From assembly GCF_000385135.1 (NCBI RefSeq), contig NZ_ARQM01000004.1, positions 59,278-123,277 of the forward strand: DNA of 64,000 nucleotides, written 5' to 3'. This stretch comes from Promicromonospora sukumoe 327MFSha3.1 (GTDB lineage: Bacteria > Actinomycetota > Actinomycetes > Actinomycetales > Cellulomonadaceae). Within the stretch, counting starts at the first letter, position 1. Each line of letters starts with the position of its first letter. Below the pieces are notes generated by a model. The model was not told the origin of the DNA. It did not search any database and saw only the letters and a list, made by a program, of their open reading frames with translations. Positions 18,819 to 27,837 of this stretch are shown one piece after another. The translations under genes and the position numbers were made by a program.

Positions 18819-20342
18819 ATGCGGCTCGAGCTGCGCGGCATCACCAAGCGCTTCGGCGCGCTCGTCGCGAACGACCACATCGACCTGGTCGTCCAGCCAG
18901 GCGAGATCCACTCGCTCCTGGGCGAGAACGGGGCTGGCAAGTCCACCCTGATGAACGTGCTGTACGGCCTGTACGAGGCGGACGAGGGCGAGATCCTCCT
19001 GGACGACGTGGTCCAGGAGTTCGCAGGCCCCGGTGACGCCATGGCCGCCGGCATCGGCATGGTGCACCAGCACTTCATGCTGGTGCCCGTCTTCACCGTG
19101 GCGGAGAACGTCATGCTCGGCCACGAGCAGACCCGTGGCGGCGGACGCCTCGACCTGGAGGCGGCCCGCGCCCAGGTGAAGGAGATCTCCGCGCGGTTCG
19201 GCTTCCACGTGGACCCCGACGCGCTGGTCGAGGACCTGCCCGTGGGTGTCCAGCAGCGCGTCGAGATCATCAAGGCGCTCTCGCGGAACGCCGACGTGCT
19301 GGTCTTCGACGAGCCGACGGCGGTGCTCACCCCGCAGGAGACCGACGAGCTGATGGCGATCATGCGCCAGCTGCGCGACGAGGGCTCCGCGATCGTGTTC
19401 ATCACCCACAAGCTGCGCGAGGTCCGCGCCGTGGCCGACCGCATCACCGTGATCCGGCACGGCAAGGTGGTCGGCGAGGCCGACCCCACGGCGTCCGACT
19501 CGGAGCTCGCCTCCCTGATGGTGGGCCGCGCCGTCGAGCTGACCGTGCAGAAGGACGAGCCCACGCTGCGGGACAACGCGCTGAAGGTCACCGACCTGGT
19601 GGTGACCAGCGAGTCCGGCACCGTGGTGGTCGACGACGTCAGCTTCGAGGTGCGCGGCGGCGAGGTGCTCGTGGTCGCCGGCGTCCAGGGCAACGGCCAG
19701 ACCGAGCTCACCGAGGCCCTGATCGGCCTGCAGGGCGACGTCTCCGGCAGCATCACGCTGGACGGCAAGGAGCTGGTGGGCCGCTCGGTGCGCCGGATCC
19801 TCGACCAGGGCGTGGGCTTCGTGCCCGAGGACCGCACGCTCGACGGGCTGATCGGCGAGTTCACCATCGCCGAGAACCTCATGCTCGACCGCACCGACGG
19901 CCCGCCGTTCGTGAAGGCGGGCGCGCTGCAGCTGGCGCACCGTGACCGGTTCGCCGACGAGAAGGTCGCGGAGTTCGACGTCCGCACGCAGTCCATCACC
20001 ACGCCGGTGGGCCGCCTGTCGGGCGGCAACCAGCAGAAGGTGGTGCTCGCCCGTGAGCTGTCGCGCGACCTGCGCCTGTTCGTCGCGGCGCAGCCGACGC
20101 GTGGCGTGGACGTGGGCTCCATCGAGTTCATCCACAAGCGGATCGTCGAGACCCGGGATGCCGGCATCCCGGTCGTGGTGGTCTCCACCGAGCTGGACGA
20201 GGCGGTGGCCCTGGCCGACCGCATCATGGTGATGTACCGCGGCAAGGTCGTGGGCATCGTGCCCGCGGACACCCCGCGTGACGTGCTGGGCCTGATGATG
20301 GCGGGGATCTCGCCGCAGGACGCGAAGGGAGAGGTCGCGTGA
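18819..20342 (+). CDS. Nucleoside ABC importer ATPase (two ABC domains)
   Basis: 507 residues with two nucleotide-binding domains. The first has Walker A GENGAGKST, a signature-like LPVGVQQRVEI and Walker B VLVFDEP; the second has the degenerate GVQGNGQTEL P-loop and LSGGNQQKVVLAREL, usual for sugar/nucleoside (BMP-type) importers. It energises uptake by the permeases encoded next. ATG 18819 begins MRLELRGITKRFG. The stop overlaps the first permease GTG. Confidence 0.93.
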   Translation: MRLELRGITKRFGALVANDHIDLVVQPGEIHSLLGENGAGKSTLMNVLYGLYEADEGEILLDDVVQEFAGPGDAMAAGIGMVHQHFMLVPVFTVAENVMLGHEQTRGGGRLDLEAARAQVKEISARFGFHVDPDALVEDLPVGVQQRVEIIKALSRNADVLVFDEPTAVLTPQETDELMAIMRQLRDEGSAIVFITHKLREVRAVADRITVIRHGKVVGEADPTASDSELASLMVGRAVELTVQKDEPTLRDNALKVTDLVVTSESGTVVVDDVSFEVRGGEVLVVAGVQGNGQTELTEALIGLQGDVSGSITLDGKELVGRSVRRILDQGVGFVPEDRTLDGLIGEFTIAENLMLDRTDGPPFVKAGALQLAHRDRFADEKVAEFDVRTQSITTPVGRLSGGNQQKVVLARELSRDLRLFVAAQPTRGVDVGSIEFIHKRIVETRDAGIPVVVVSTELDEAVALADRIMVMYRGKVVGIVPADTPRDVLGLMMAGISPQDAKGEVA

Positions 20343-21691
20343 GCGCGCCCGAGTCGAGCCCGGGGTCGAACCCCGAGCAGGAGCCGGGCCTCGACCCCGG
20401 CACCGCCGAGGAGCTGGAGCAGGAGCGGGCCCGCGAGCTGGGCAGCCCGGCCGGCGAGGACATGCCGGACACGGAGAGCCGCCTGGCCAAGGCGCTGCAG
20501 CAGACCATGACGAGCCCGTGGACCGTGTCCGTGGGCGCCGTCCTGCTCGCCGTCCTGGCGGGATCCATCATGATCGTCTTCACCGACGAGGAGGTGAAGG
20601 CGTCTGCGGTCTACTTCTTCGCGCGGCCCGCCGACACGTTCGTCGCGATCGGCCAGGCGGTCGGCGGAGCCTATTCCGCGCTGTTCCGCGGCTCCGTGGT
20701 GAACCTGCAGGCGCCGGACTTCGTCACCGCGATCCGGCCGCTCACGGAGACCCTCAGCTACGCGACCCCGCTCATCGCGGCGGGCCTCGGCGTGGCGCTG
20801 GCGTTCCGGGCCGGCCTGTTCAACATCGGTGGCCAGGGGCAGATGCTCGTGGCCGCCGCCGCGGCCGGCTGGGTCGGCTTCGGCGTCAGTGGGGTGCCGT
20901 TCCCGCTGCACCTGCTGCTGGCCCTCGTGGCCGGCATCGCGGCGGGCGCGGTGTGGGCCGGGATCGCGGGCGTGCTCAAGGCCCGCACCGGGGCGCACGA
21001 GGTGATCGTCACGATCATGCTCAACTACGTCGCCTACTACCTGATCTCGTACTTCCTGGCGACGCCGGGGCTGCTGCAGGCTCCCGGCTCGTCCAACCCC
21101 AAGACGCCGCCGACGCCCGAGTCGGCGCAGCTCCCGGCGCTGCTGGGCGACCGGTTCAACCTGACCTGGGGCTTCGTCCTGGCGCTGCTGGCCGTCGTCG
21201 GCGTGTGGTGGCTGCTCAACCGCTCCTCCACCGGCTTCGCGTTCCGCGCCGTCGGCGAGAACCCGCGCGCCGCGCGCGTGGCGGGCATCGACACCGGGCG
21301 CGCCACCATCAACGTGATGCTCGTGGCCGGTGGCCTGGTCGGCCTGGCCGGCGCCTCGCAGGTGCTGGGCAGCGTCACCACCGGCTTCAGCTCCGACATC
21401 GACGCCGGTATCGGGTTCGACGCCATCACCGTCGCCCTGCTCGGCGGCTCCAACCCGTGGGGCGTGCTCGCGGCCGGCATCCTGTTCGGCGCGTTCAAGG
21501 CGGGCGGCACCACGATGCAGGCCGCCGAGGGCGTCCCGAGCGACATCGTGCTCGTGGTGCAGTCGCTCATCGTGCTGTTCATCGCCGCGCCGCCGCTGGT
21601 GCGCGCGATCTTCCGGCTGCCGGACCCGAACCGGCGCCGGGCACCGAAGAAGCCCAAGGCGGCCCGGAACCAGAAGGAGGCAGCCGCGTGA
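20339..21691 (+). CDS. Nucleoside ABC importer permease 1
   Basis: 450 residues. A charged cytoplasmic N-terminus of about 60 residues is followed by roughly eight to ten membrane segments and the branched-chain/ribose-type permease motif GLFNIGGQGQMLVAAA. TGFAFRAVGENPRAARVAGI is the conserved coupling segment, and GFDAITVALLGGSNPWGVL is family-typical. It forms the channel with permease 2. Overlaps on both sides (GTGA) show operonic coupling. Confidence 0.92.
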   Translation: MSAPESSPGSNPEQEPGLDPGTAEELEQERARELGSPAGEDMPDTESRLAKALQQTMTSPWTVSVGAVLLAVLAGSIMIVFTDEEVKASAVYFFARPADTFVAIGQAVGGAYSALFRGSVVNLQAPDFVTAIRPLTETLSYATPLIAAGLGVALAFRAGLFNIGGQGQMLVAAAAAGWVGFGVSGVPFPLHLLLALVAGIAAGAVWAGIAGVLKARTGAHEVIVTIMLNYVAYYLISYFLATPGLLQAPGSSNPKTPPTPESAQLPALLGDRFNLTWGFVLALLAVVGVWWLLNRSSTGFAFRAVGENPRAARVAGIDTGRATINVMLVAGGLVGLAGASQVLGSVTTGFSSDIDAGIGFDAITVALLGGSNPWGVLAAGILFGAFKAGGTTMQAAEGVPSDIVLVVQSLIVLFIAAPPLVRAIFRLPDPNRRRAPKKPKAARNQKEAAA

Positions 21692-22983
21692 GCGCCGACC
21701 CCACCACCCAGCTCGACGCGCCGCTGTCGGAGACCACGCGCACCGTCACGGTCGTGTCGTGGAAGACGGCGGGCGTGCTCCTCGCCGTGACCCTGCTGTA
21801 CGCGCTGCTGCTCGTCGCGGTGCCGCACGCGGGTGACACCCGGTTCCTGCTGTCGCAGCGTGCCGACTTCTTCCAGATCCCCGTGATCGTGCTGCCCGCG
21901 ACGGCGTTCGCCTGGGTGTGCGGCGCGGTCATGCTCGCCGTGACGGCCGCGGCCTTCGTGCTCACCGCGCGGGGGCGCCGCACGTCGCTCTGGCTCGTCG
22001 TGCTCTTCTCCCTGGCCGGCCTGCTCGGCTTCCTGGCCTGGGCCGGCGCGGGCAGCCCCCGCGACCTGTCGATCGTCGGCCTGCTCGGTGGCGCCGTCCT
22101 GTGGTCCGTGCCGTTCGTCTACGGCGCCCTGGGCGGCGTGATCGGCGAGCGCGCGGGCGTGGTGAACATCGCGATCGAGGCGCAGCTGCTCGGCGCGGCC
22201 TTCACCGCGGCGATCGTCTCCTCGATCACCAACAGCGCGGTGGCCGGCCTGGTCGCGGCCGTGGCCGCGGGCGCCCTGGTGGCGCTCGTGCTCGGCGTGT
22301 TCGCGATCACGTACCACGTGAACCAGGTGATCGTCGGTGTCGTGCTCAACGTGCTCGTCGTCGGGCTGACGAGCTTCCTGTACTCGCAGGTGCTCGTGCC
22401 CGACGCGGAGGCGCTGAACTCGACCACGCGGTTCCAGTCGATCCCGATCCCGGTGCTGTCGGACATCCCGGTGCTCGGCCCGGTCCTGTTCGACCAGCCG
22501 CTGCTCATCTACCTGATGTTCATCGCCGTGCCGACCGTCTGGTACACCCTCAACCGCACCCGCTGGGGCCTGCGCCTGCGGGCCGTGGGCGAGCACCCGA
22601 AGGCGGCCGACACCGTCGGCATCGACGTGGTCCGCACCCGGTACAACGCGGTGCTCGTCGCCGGTGCCGTCGCGGGCCTGGGCGGCGCGTTCTACACCAC
22701 CGTCCAGCTCAGCCAGTTCGGCGAGAACATGACCGGCGGCGCGGGCTACATCGCCCTCGCGGCCGTCATCTTCGGCAAGTGGGACCCGGTGCGCGCGGCG
22801 TTCGCGGGCCTCCTGTTCGGCTTCGCGTCGAACCTGCAGAACGTGCTCTCCGTCGTCGGCTCCCCGGTGCCGAGCCAGTTCATGCTGATGATCCCGTACG
22901 TGGTCACCCTGCTCGCCGTGGCCGGCCTGGTGGGACGCTCGCGCCCGCCGGCCGCGTCGGGCGAGCCGTACATCAAGGGGTGA
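21688..22983 (+). CDS. Nucleoside ABC importer permease 2
   Basis: 431 residues with about ten membrane segments. GVVNIAIEAQLLGAAF and WGLRLRAVGEHPKAADTVGIDV correspond to the motifs in permease 1, and GGAGYIALAAVIFGKWDPVRAA is typical of the second BMP-type permease. The GTG at 21688 overlaps the previous stop. The gap to cdd is two bases. Confidence 0.92.
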   Translation: MSADPTTQLDAPLSETTRTVTVVSWKTAGVLLAVTLLYALLLVAVPHAGDTRFLLSQRADFFQIPVIVLPATAFAWVCGAVMLAVTAAAFVLTARGRRTSLWLVVLFSLAGLLGFLAWAGAGSPRDLSIVGLLGGAVLWSVPFVYGALGGVIGERAGVVNIAIEAQLLGAAFTAAIVSSITNSAVAGLVAAVAAGALVALVLGVFAITYHVNQVIVGVVLNVLVVGLTSFLYSQVLVPDAEALNSTTRFQSIPIPVLSDIPVLGPVLFDQPLLIYLMFIAVPTVWYTLNRTRWGLRLRAVGEHPKAADTVGIDVVRTRYNAVLVAGAVAGLGGAFYTTVQLSQFGENMTGGAGYIALAAVIFGKWDPVRAAFAGLLFGFASNLQNVLSVVGSPVPSQFMLMIPYVVTLLAVAGLVGRSRPPAASGEPYIKG

Positions 22984-22985
22984 GG

Positions 22986-23438
22986 ATGGTGGACGTGAAC
23001 TCCGTCGATCCCGCGCGCCCCGAGACCGAGACCGCCGTGGACTGGGACGGCCTGCGGGCCGCGGCCCGCGAGGCGGTCGAGCACGCCTACGCGCCGTACT
23101 CCGACTTCAAGGTGGGCGCGGCGGCCTTCGCCGCCGACGGCCGCCTGCTCACGGGCGCCAACATCGAGAACGCCGCGTACGGGGTCACCCTGTGCGCCGA
23201 GTGCTCGCTGGTCAGCGCCCTGATCATGTCGGGCGGCGGCCGGCTGGCGGCGTTCACCTGCGTGAACTCGCTCGGCGAGACGATCATGCCGTGCGGCCGG
23301 TGCCGCCAGCTCCTGTGGGAGCACGGCGGCGCCGAGCTGCTGGTGGACACCCCGCTGGGCATCCAGCCGATGACGGAAGTACTGCCCCAGGCCTTCGGGC
23401 CGGGCGACCTGGACCATGTGCGGGAGGCAGCACGATGA
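22986..23438 (+). CDS. cdd: Cytidine deaminase
   Basis: 150 residues. Zinc ligands and the catalytic glutamate are visible in TLCAECS and MPCGRCRQLL; YAPYSDFKVGAAAF is the nucleoside-site motif. It deaminates cytidine and deoxycytidine to uridine and deoxyuridine for salvage. Tetrameric short-type CDD, slightly extended at the N-terminus. The gene overlaps deoA by ATGA and follows the importer directly, linking uptake to breakdown. Confidence 0.95.
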   Translation: MVDVNSVDPARPETETAVDWDGLRAAAREAVEHAYAPYSDFKVGAAAFAADGRLLTGANIENAAYGVTLCAECSLVSALIMSGGGRLAAFTCVNSLGETIMPCGRCRQLLWEHGGAELLVDTPLGIQPMTEVLPQAFGPGDLDHVREAAR

Positions 23439-24814
23439 CCGAACCCTTCGACGCGGTAGACCTGATCCGGGTCAAGCGCGACAGCGAGTCCCTCACCGAC
23501 GAGCAGGTCGACTGGCTGGTGGACGCCTACACCCGTGGCGTCGTGGCCGACGAGCAGATGTCCGCGATGACCATGGCGATCCTGCTCAACGGGATGACCC
23601 GTCAGGAGATCTCCCGGTGGACCGCCGCGATGATCCGGACCGGAGAGCGCATGTCGTTCTCCGGTCTCTCGCGGCCGACGGCGGACAAGCACTCCACCGG
23701 CGGCGTGGGCGACAAGATCACGCTGCCGCTCGCGCCGCTGGTCGCGGTGTTCGACGTCGCCGTGCCGCAGCTCTCGGGGCGCGGCCTGGGCCACACGGGC
23801 GGCACGCTCGACAAGCTGGAGGCCATCCCGGGCTGGCGGGCCGCGCTGAGCAACGCCGAGATGATGGCGCAGCTCGAGGACGTGGGCGCCGTCATCTGCG
23901 CGGCAGGCTCCGGGCTGGCCCCGGCCGATCGCAAGCTGTACGCGCTGCGCGACGTCACGGGCACCGTCGAGGCGATCCCGCTCATCGCGAGCTCGATCAT
24001 GTCCAAGAAGATCGCGGAGGGCACCGGCGCGCTGGTGCTCGACGTCAAGGTCGGCTCGGGCGCCTTCATGAAGACCCTGGACGACGCGCGCGAGCTCGCC
24101 CGCACCATGGTCGACCTCGGGACGGACGCCGGGGTGCGCACCGTCGCCCTCGTCACGGACATGTCCGTGCCCCTGGGCCGCACCGCGGGCAACGCCCTGG
24201 AGGTGCGCGAGTCGCTGGAGGTGCTGGCCGGAGGGGGCCCCGCCGACGTCGTCGACCTGACCGTCGCGCTCGCCGTGGAGATGCTCGCCGCGGCGGACCG
24301 GCCCCGGTCGGAGGACGACGTGCGGGCCGCGCTGGCCGACGGCCGCGCCATGGACAGGTGGCGGGCCATGATCGCCGCGCAGGGCGGCGACGTCGACGCG
24401 CCGCTGCCGGTCGCCAAGGAGACCGAGACGGTCGTGGCCACCGAGTCCGGCGTGCTCACCTCGCTCGACGCGTACGCCGTGGGCGTCGCCGTCCGGCGGC
24501 TGGGCGCGGGCCGGGCCCGCAAGGAGGACGCGGTCCAGGCGGCGGCCGGCATCGAGATCCACGTGAAGCCGGGCGAGCAGGTCACCGCCGGGCAGCCGCT
24601 CATGACGCTGCACACCGACACCCCGGAGCGGTTCGCGCGGGCCCGCGCGGCCCTCGACGGCGGCTGGTCGGTGGACCCCGCGGGCGACGGCGTGCTGGGC
24701 GGGGCCCTCTCGGGTGCCGCCGGCGCGCTGGCGAGCATGGACCTCGGCGCGGGAGCCCTCGTCGGAGCCGCCCTGGCGGCCGAGGGATCGGTGGTGCTGG
24801 ACCGCATCGTCTGA
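23435..24814 (+). CDS. deoA: Thymidine (pyrimidine-nucleoside) phosphorylase
   Basis: 459 residues. KHSTGGVGDKITLPLAPLVA (the family phosphate-binding signature), SGRGLGHTGGTLDKLE, SSIMSKKIAEG and LDVKVGSGAFMK are all present. It converts thymidine and related nucleosides plus phosphate to base and (deoxy)ribose 1-phosphate. Its product feeds DeoC downstream after mutase action; the family II phosphohexomutase at 59545-61326 may or may not serve that step. Confidence 0.94.
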   Translation: MTEPFDAVDLIRVKRDSESLTDEQVDWLVDAYTRGVVADEQMSAMTMAILLNGMTRQEISRWTAAMIRTGERMSFSGLSRPTADKHSTGGVGDKITLPLAPLVAVFDVAVPQLSGRGLGHTGGTLDKLEAIPGWRAALSNAEMMAQLEDVGAVICAAGSGLAPADRKLYALRDVTGTVEAIPLIASSIMSKKIAEGTGALVLDVKVGSGAFMKTLDDARELARTMVDLGTDAGVRTVALVTDMSVPLGRTAGNALEVRESLEVLAGGGPADVVDLTVALAVEMLAAADRPRSEDDVRAALADGRAMDRWRAMIAAQGGDVDAPLPVAKETETVVATESGVLTSLDAYAVGVAVRRLGAGRARKEDAVQAAAGIEIHVKPGEQVTAGQPLMTLHTDTPERFARARAALDGGWSVDPAGDGVLGGALSGAAGALASMDLGAGALVGAALAAEGSVVLDRIV

Positions 24815-24897
24815 GGTGGGAGGTAGTTTTCACCCACCGGAAGCGGGCTGGCACCGTTCTTCAGCGTGGCGGACCGGCGAGTCGCGTGACGTCGGCT

Positions 24898-24903
24898 TAG
24901 CCT
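24898..24903 (+). promoter_or_regulatory. Leaderless -10 element for the C39-like gene
   Basis: TAGCCT, seven bases, then GTG at 24911. The GTG has no ribosome binding site, so this gene has its own leaderless promoter inside the salvage block. Confidence 0.55.
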
Positions 24904-24910
24904 GACGAAC

Positions 24911-25828
24911 GTGCAGTCGACAATGCGCCTTTCGTCCCTGCTCGGTGCGATGCGTGCATTCGCCGGGCCCGTTCCTGACGTGCCGCCGCCGGGCCGCTTC
25001 GAGCGCCCGGTGATCCCGCACGACGTCGAGCGCCGGCTGGAGTCGGCGACGTCGCGCGCCGCGCGGTCCGTGCTGGACCCGCTGGCGCGCGAGCGCGGCA
25101 CCGGCACGGTCGGCTTCCCGCGGCGGCTGAACCTGCCCTCGCTCGACGGCACTGCCGCCGCGGCGGTGCAGGTGGACGAGACCACGTGCGGGTCGGCCGT
25201 GCTGGCGATGCTCGGGCTGGCCGGGGACCCCCGGGCGGCGCTGCGGATCGCGGGGGACGACCCGGCCGCGCGGTTCGCGCGGCTCCAGCACGCGATCCAG
25301 GCGGCCACGAACCGGCACGGGCTGGTCGTGGCGGGCTGGCCGCGCAGCTACGGCACGCCCCCGTGGGGCGCCGCGCGGTTCGCGAGCTACGGCGGGGTGC
25401 GCTACACCCACCGCGTCGGCGGCTCACGGGCCCTGCTGGAGGCGGCGGTCGCCGCCGCCCGCGCGGGGATCCCGGTGCCGCTGTACACCGGCGGCGACGT
25501 CGCGGGCGGCTGGGAGACCGCCGTCCCGCGCCACGTGGTGCTGCTCACCCTGGCCGACGGCGAGGGCGACGAGGGCAACGCCGTCCTCTACGAGCCGTCC
25601 GGCGCGGGCCTGCACACCGTGCCGGTCTCCGCGCTGCTCGACCCGCCGCCCTTCCCGGCCACGGACGGCGAGGTGCAGCAGACCTCGGTCGACCGCACCG
25701 CCGCGCGCGTGCGCAAGGCGCTGACCGCCGGGCTCGGCGGCTGGCCGCACGTCGCCTGGGTGGTGCTGCCCGAGCGCGTGGGGCGGTGGCAGACCGGCGA
25801 CACCGGGGCGACGATGGAAGCCCACTGA
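24911..25828 (+). CDS. Uncharacterised papain-like (C39-like) protein
   Basis: 305 residues, no signal peptide or membrane helix. The core resembles peptidase C39-like domains: VDETTCGSAVLAMLG (Cys93), then PRHVVLLTLADG (His208) and AVLYEPSGAGLHTVPVSALL, where the usual Asp-Pro is Glu-Pro (Glu228). A Cys93/His208/Glu228 triad is thus conceivable, giving a peptidase, amidase or non-catalytic relative. Two short-range features, a basic N-terminus and a GRFERP segment, are unassigned. It sits between deoA and add but I see no metabolic link. The family call is an inference from motif order. Confidence 0.55.
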   Translation: MQSTMRLSSLLGAMRAFAGPVPDVPPPGRFERPVIPHDVERRLESATSRAARSVLDPLARERGTGTVGFPRRLNLPSLDGTAAAAVQVDETTCGSAVLAMLGLAGDPRAALRIAGDDPAARFARLQHAIQAATNRHGLVVAGWPRSYGTPPWGAARFASYGGVRYTHRVGGSRALLEAAVAAARAGIPVPLYTGGDVAGGWETAVPRHVVLLTLADGEGDEGNAVLYEPSGAGLHTVPVSALLDPPPFPATDGEVQQTSVDRTAARVRKALTAGLGGWPHVAWVVLPERVGRWQTGDTGATMEAH

Positions 25829-25836
25829 CGGGACGG

Positions 25837-25842
25837 TAGGTT
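25837..25842 (+). promoter_or_regulatory. Leaderless -10 element for add
   Basis: TAGGTT, six bases, then ATG at 25849, with no ribosome binding site. It suggests that add and deoC have their own start. Confidence 0.55.
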
Positions 25843-25848
25843 GTCAGC

Positions 25849-26964
25849 ATGACCACGCAAGACCCCGGGGCCCGCCCCGGCGAGGCGCTCCTCCGCGCCC
25901 TGCCCAAGGTACTGCTCCACGACCACCTCGACGGCGGCCTGCGACCGCAGACCGTCCTCGAGCTCGCCGACGCCGCCGGGCACGAGCTGCCCGCCGGCGA
26001 CGCCGACTCGCTGGCCGCCTGGTTCCGCGACGCGGCCGACTCCGGCTCGCTCGTGCGGTACATCGAGACCTTCGAGCACACCATCGCCGTCATGCAGACG
26101 GCCGACAACCTGGCCCGCGTCGCCCGCGAGGCGGTGCTCGACCTGGCCGCCGACGGCGTCGTCTACGCCGAGCAGCGCTGGGCTCCTGAGCAGCACCTGG
26201 CCGGCGGCCTGTCGCTCGGCGCGGCCGTCGAGGCCGTCCAGGCCGGGATCGACGACGGCATCGCGGCCGCCGCGGCCGAGGGCCACATCATCCGGGTGGG
26301 CCAGATCGTCGGCGCGATGCGGCAGGCGGACCGCTGGCACGAGGTCGCCGAGCTCGCCGTCACCTACCGCGACCGCGGCGTCGTCGGGTTCGACATCGCC
26401 GGGCCCGAGGACGGGTTCCTGCCCTCGCGGCACCTCGGCATCTGGCGGTTCCTCGCCGAGCACGACGTGCCCGTGACCATCCACGCCGGCGAGGCCGCCG
26501 GCCTCGACTCCATCGGGCAGGCCGTACACCTCGGGCAGGCCGACCGCCTGGGCCACGGCGCGCGGATCATCGACGACATCGCGTTCACGACCGACGGCGA
26601 CCAGGCCGCCGAGCTCGGCCGCCTGGCGCACTGGGTGCGCGACCACCAGATCCCGCTCGAGCTGTGCCCCGTGTCGAACCTCCAGACGGGCGTCGCCGGC
26701 TCGATCGCGGCGCACCCGATCACCCGCCTCAAGGAGCTGGACTTCGCCGTCACGCTCAACACGGACAACCGCCTCATGTCCCGCACCTCGATGACGCACG
26801 AGATGAAGCTCCTCGTCGACGAGGCCGGCTGGACCCTCGACGACCTGGCGGACGTGACCGTCACCGCCGCCTGGGGCGCGTTCATCCACCACGACGAGCG
26901 CCGCGACCTCGTGGACCAGGTCATCCTCCCCGGATTTCAGAAAGTAGAAGGTGCCCTCGTATGA
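25849..26964 (+). CDS. add: Adenosine deaminase
   Basis: 371 residues. Zinc and catalytic residues are visible in [28 protein letters not shown] and [10 protein letters not shown]. It converts adenosine and deoxyadenosine to inosine forms, which the purine nucleoside phosphorylase at 61332-62171 can then split. [10 protein letters not shown] is the actinobacterial variant of the usual HxHLDG. The stop overlaps deoC by ATGA. Confidence 0.95.
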   Translation: MTTQDPGARPGEALLRALPKVLLHDHLDGGLRPQTVLELADAAGHELPAGDADSLAAWFRDAADSGSLVRYIETFEHTIAVMQTADNLARVAREAVLDLAADGVVYAEQRWAPEQHLAGGLSLGAAVEAVQAGIDDGIAAAAAEGHIIRVGQIVGAMRQADRWHEVAELAVTYRDRGVVGFDIAGPEDGFLPSRHLGIWRFLAEHDVPVTIHAGEAAGLDSIGQAVHLGQADRLGHGARIIDDIAFTTDGDQAAELGRLAHWVRDHQIPLELCPVSNLQTGVAGSIAAHPITRLKELDFAVTLNTDNRLMSRTSMTHEMKLLVDEAGWTLDDLADVTVTAAWGAFIHHDERRDLVDQVILPGFQKVEGALV

Positions 26965-27707
26965 CCGCATCGACTCCCGCGCCGCACGTCCTCGTGCCGC
27001 GTGACAAGGCGGCCCTCGCCGCGTTCGTGGACCACACCCTGCTCAAGCCGGAGGCCACGGCCGCCGACGTCGCGGCCCTCGTCGAGGAGGGCGCCGAGCT
27101 CGGCGTCTACTCGGTGTGCGTCTCGCCCTCGTTCGTCTCGCTAGCGGTGGAGGTCGCCGCCGGGCGGCTCGCCGTCGCCACGGTCTGCGGGTTCCCGTCG
27201 GGCAAGCACATGAGCGACGTCAAGGCGTTCGAGGCCGCCCGCTCGGTGGCCGACGACGCCGACGAGGTCGACATGGTGATCGACGTCGGCACCGCCCGCG
27301 CCGGCCGGTTCGACGTCGTCGAGGCCGACATCGCCGCCGTCCGCGGCGCCGTCCAGCCCGGCCGCGTGCTCAAGGTGATCATCGAGTCCGCCGCGCTCAC
27401 CGACGAGCAGATCGTCGGTGCCTGCAAGGCGGCCGAGGCCGCCGGCGCCGACTTCGTCAAGACGTCCACGGGCTTCCACCCGGCCGGCGGCGCCTCCGTG
27501 CACGCCGTCTCGCTCATGGCCCGCACCGTCGGCGCGGTGGGCGGGGGCAGCCTCGGGGTCAAGGCCTCCGGCGGCATCCGGGACCTGGAGACGGCGCTCG
27601 CGATGATCGAGGCGGGCGCCACCCGCCTGGGGCTGTCGGGCACGGCCTCGGTCCTGGCGGGCTTCGACGAGGACGCGCCGGCCCCGGCGTCGACCGACAC
27701 GTACTGA
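26961..27707 (+). CDS. deoC: Deoxyribose-phosphate aldolase
   Basis: 248 residues of a class I aldolase barrel: [34 protein letters not shown] (proton-relay region) and [10 protein letters not shown] (Schiff-base lysine). It cleaves deoxyribose 5-phosphate to acetaldehyde and glyceraldehyde 3-phosphate, finishing deoxynucleoside breakdown. Last gene of the salvage block, followed by dispersed palindromic repeats. Confidence 0.95.
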   Translation: MTASTPAPHVLVPRDKAALAAFVDHTLLKPEATAADVAALVEEGAELGVYSVCVSPSFVSLAVEVAAGRLAVATVCGFPSGKHMSDVKAFEAARSVADDADEVDMVIDVGTARAGRFDVVEADIAAVRGAVQPGRVLKVIIESAALTDEQIVGACKAAEAAGADFVKTSTGFHPAGGASVHAVSLMARTVGAVGGGSLGVKASGGIRDLETALAMIEAGATRLGLSGTASVLAGFDEDAPAPASTDTY

Positions 27708-27721
27708 CGCACCTCGTTCGC

Positions 27722-27806
27722 TGGTCGAGCTTGTCGAGACCTTCGCGGGTCGATCTGCGTTCGCTGGTCGAGCTTGTCGAGACCTGGGTCTCGACAAGCT
27801 CGACCA
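27722..27806. repeat. Three copies of a 20-bp dispersed palindromic repeat
   Basis: TGGTCGAGCTTGTCGAGACC occurs at 27722-27741 and 27765-27784, and inverted at 27787-27806. The second and third copies face each other across two bases, forming a 20-bp stem between the convergent deoC and glycosyltransferase genes. The unit itself is an imperfect palindrome of a type I recall as frequent in intergenic DNA of Micrococcales. The hairpin can serve as a bidirectional terminator. Confidence 0.8.
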
Positions 27807-27837
27807 ACGAGAGGCGCGACCTGCGAGGAGCCGCGCC

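Noticed and set aside
24816..24838. GGTGGG/CCCACC hairpin after deoA as a terminator
   Set aside because: Short stem with the T-run in the loop rather than after it; may be weak but is not convincing.
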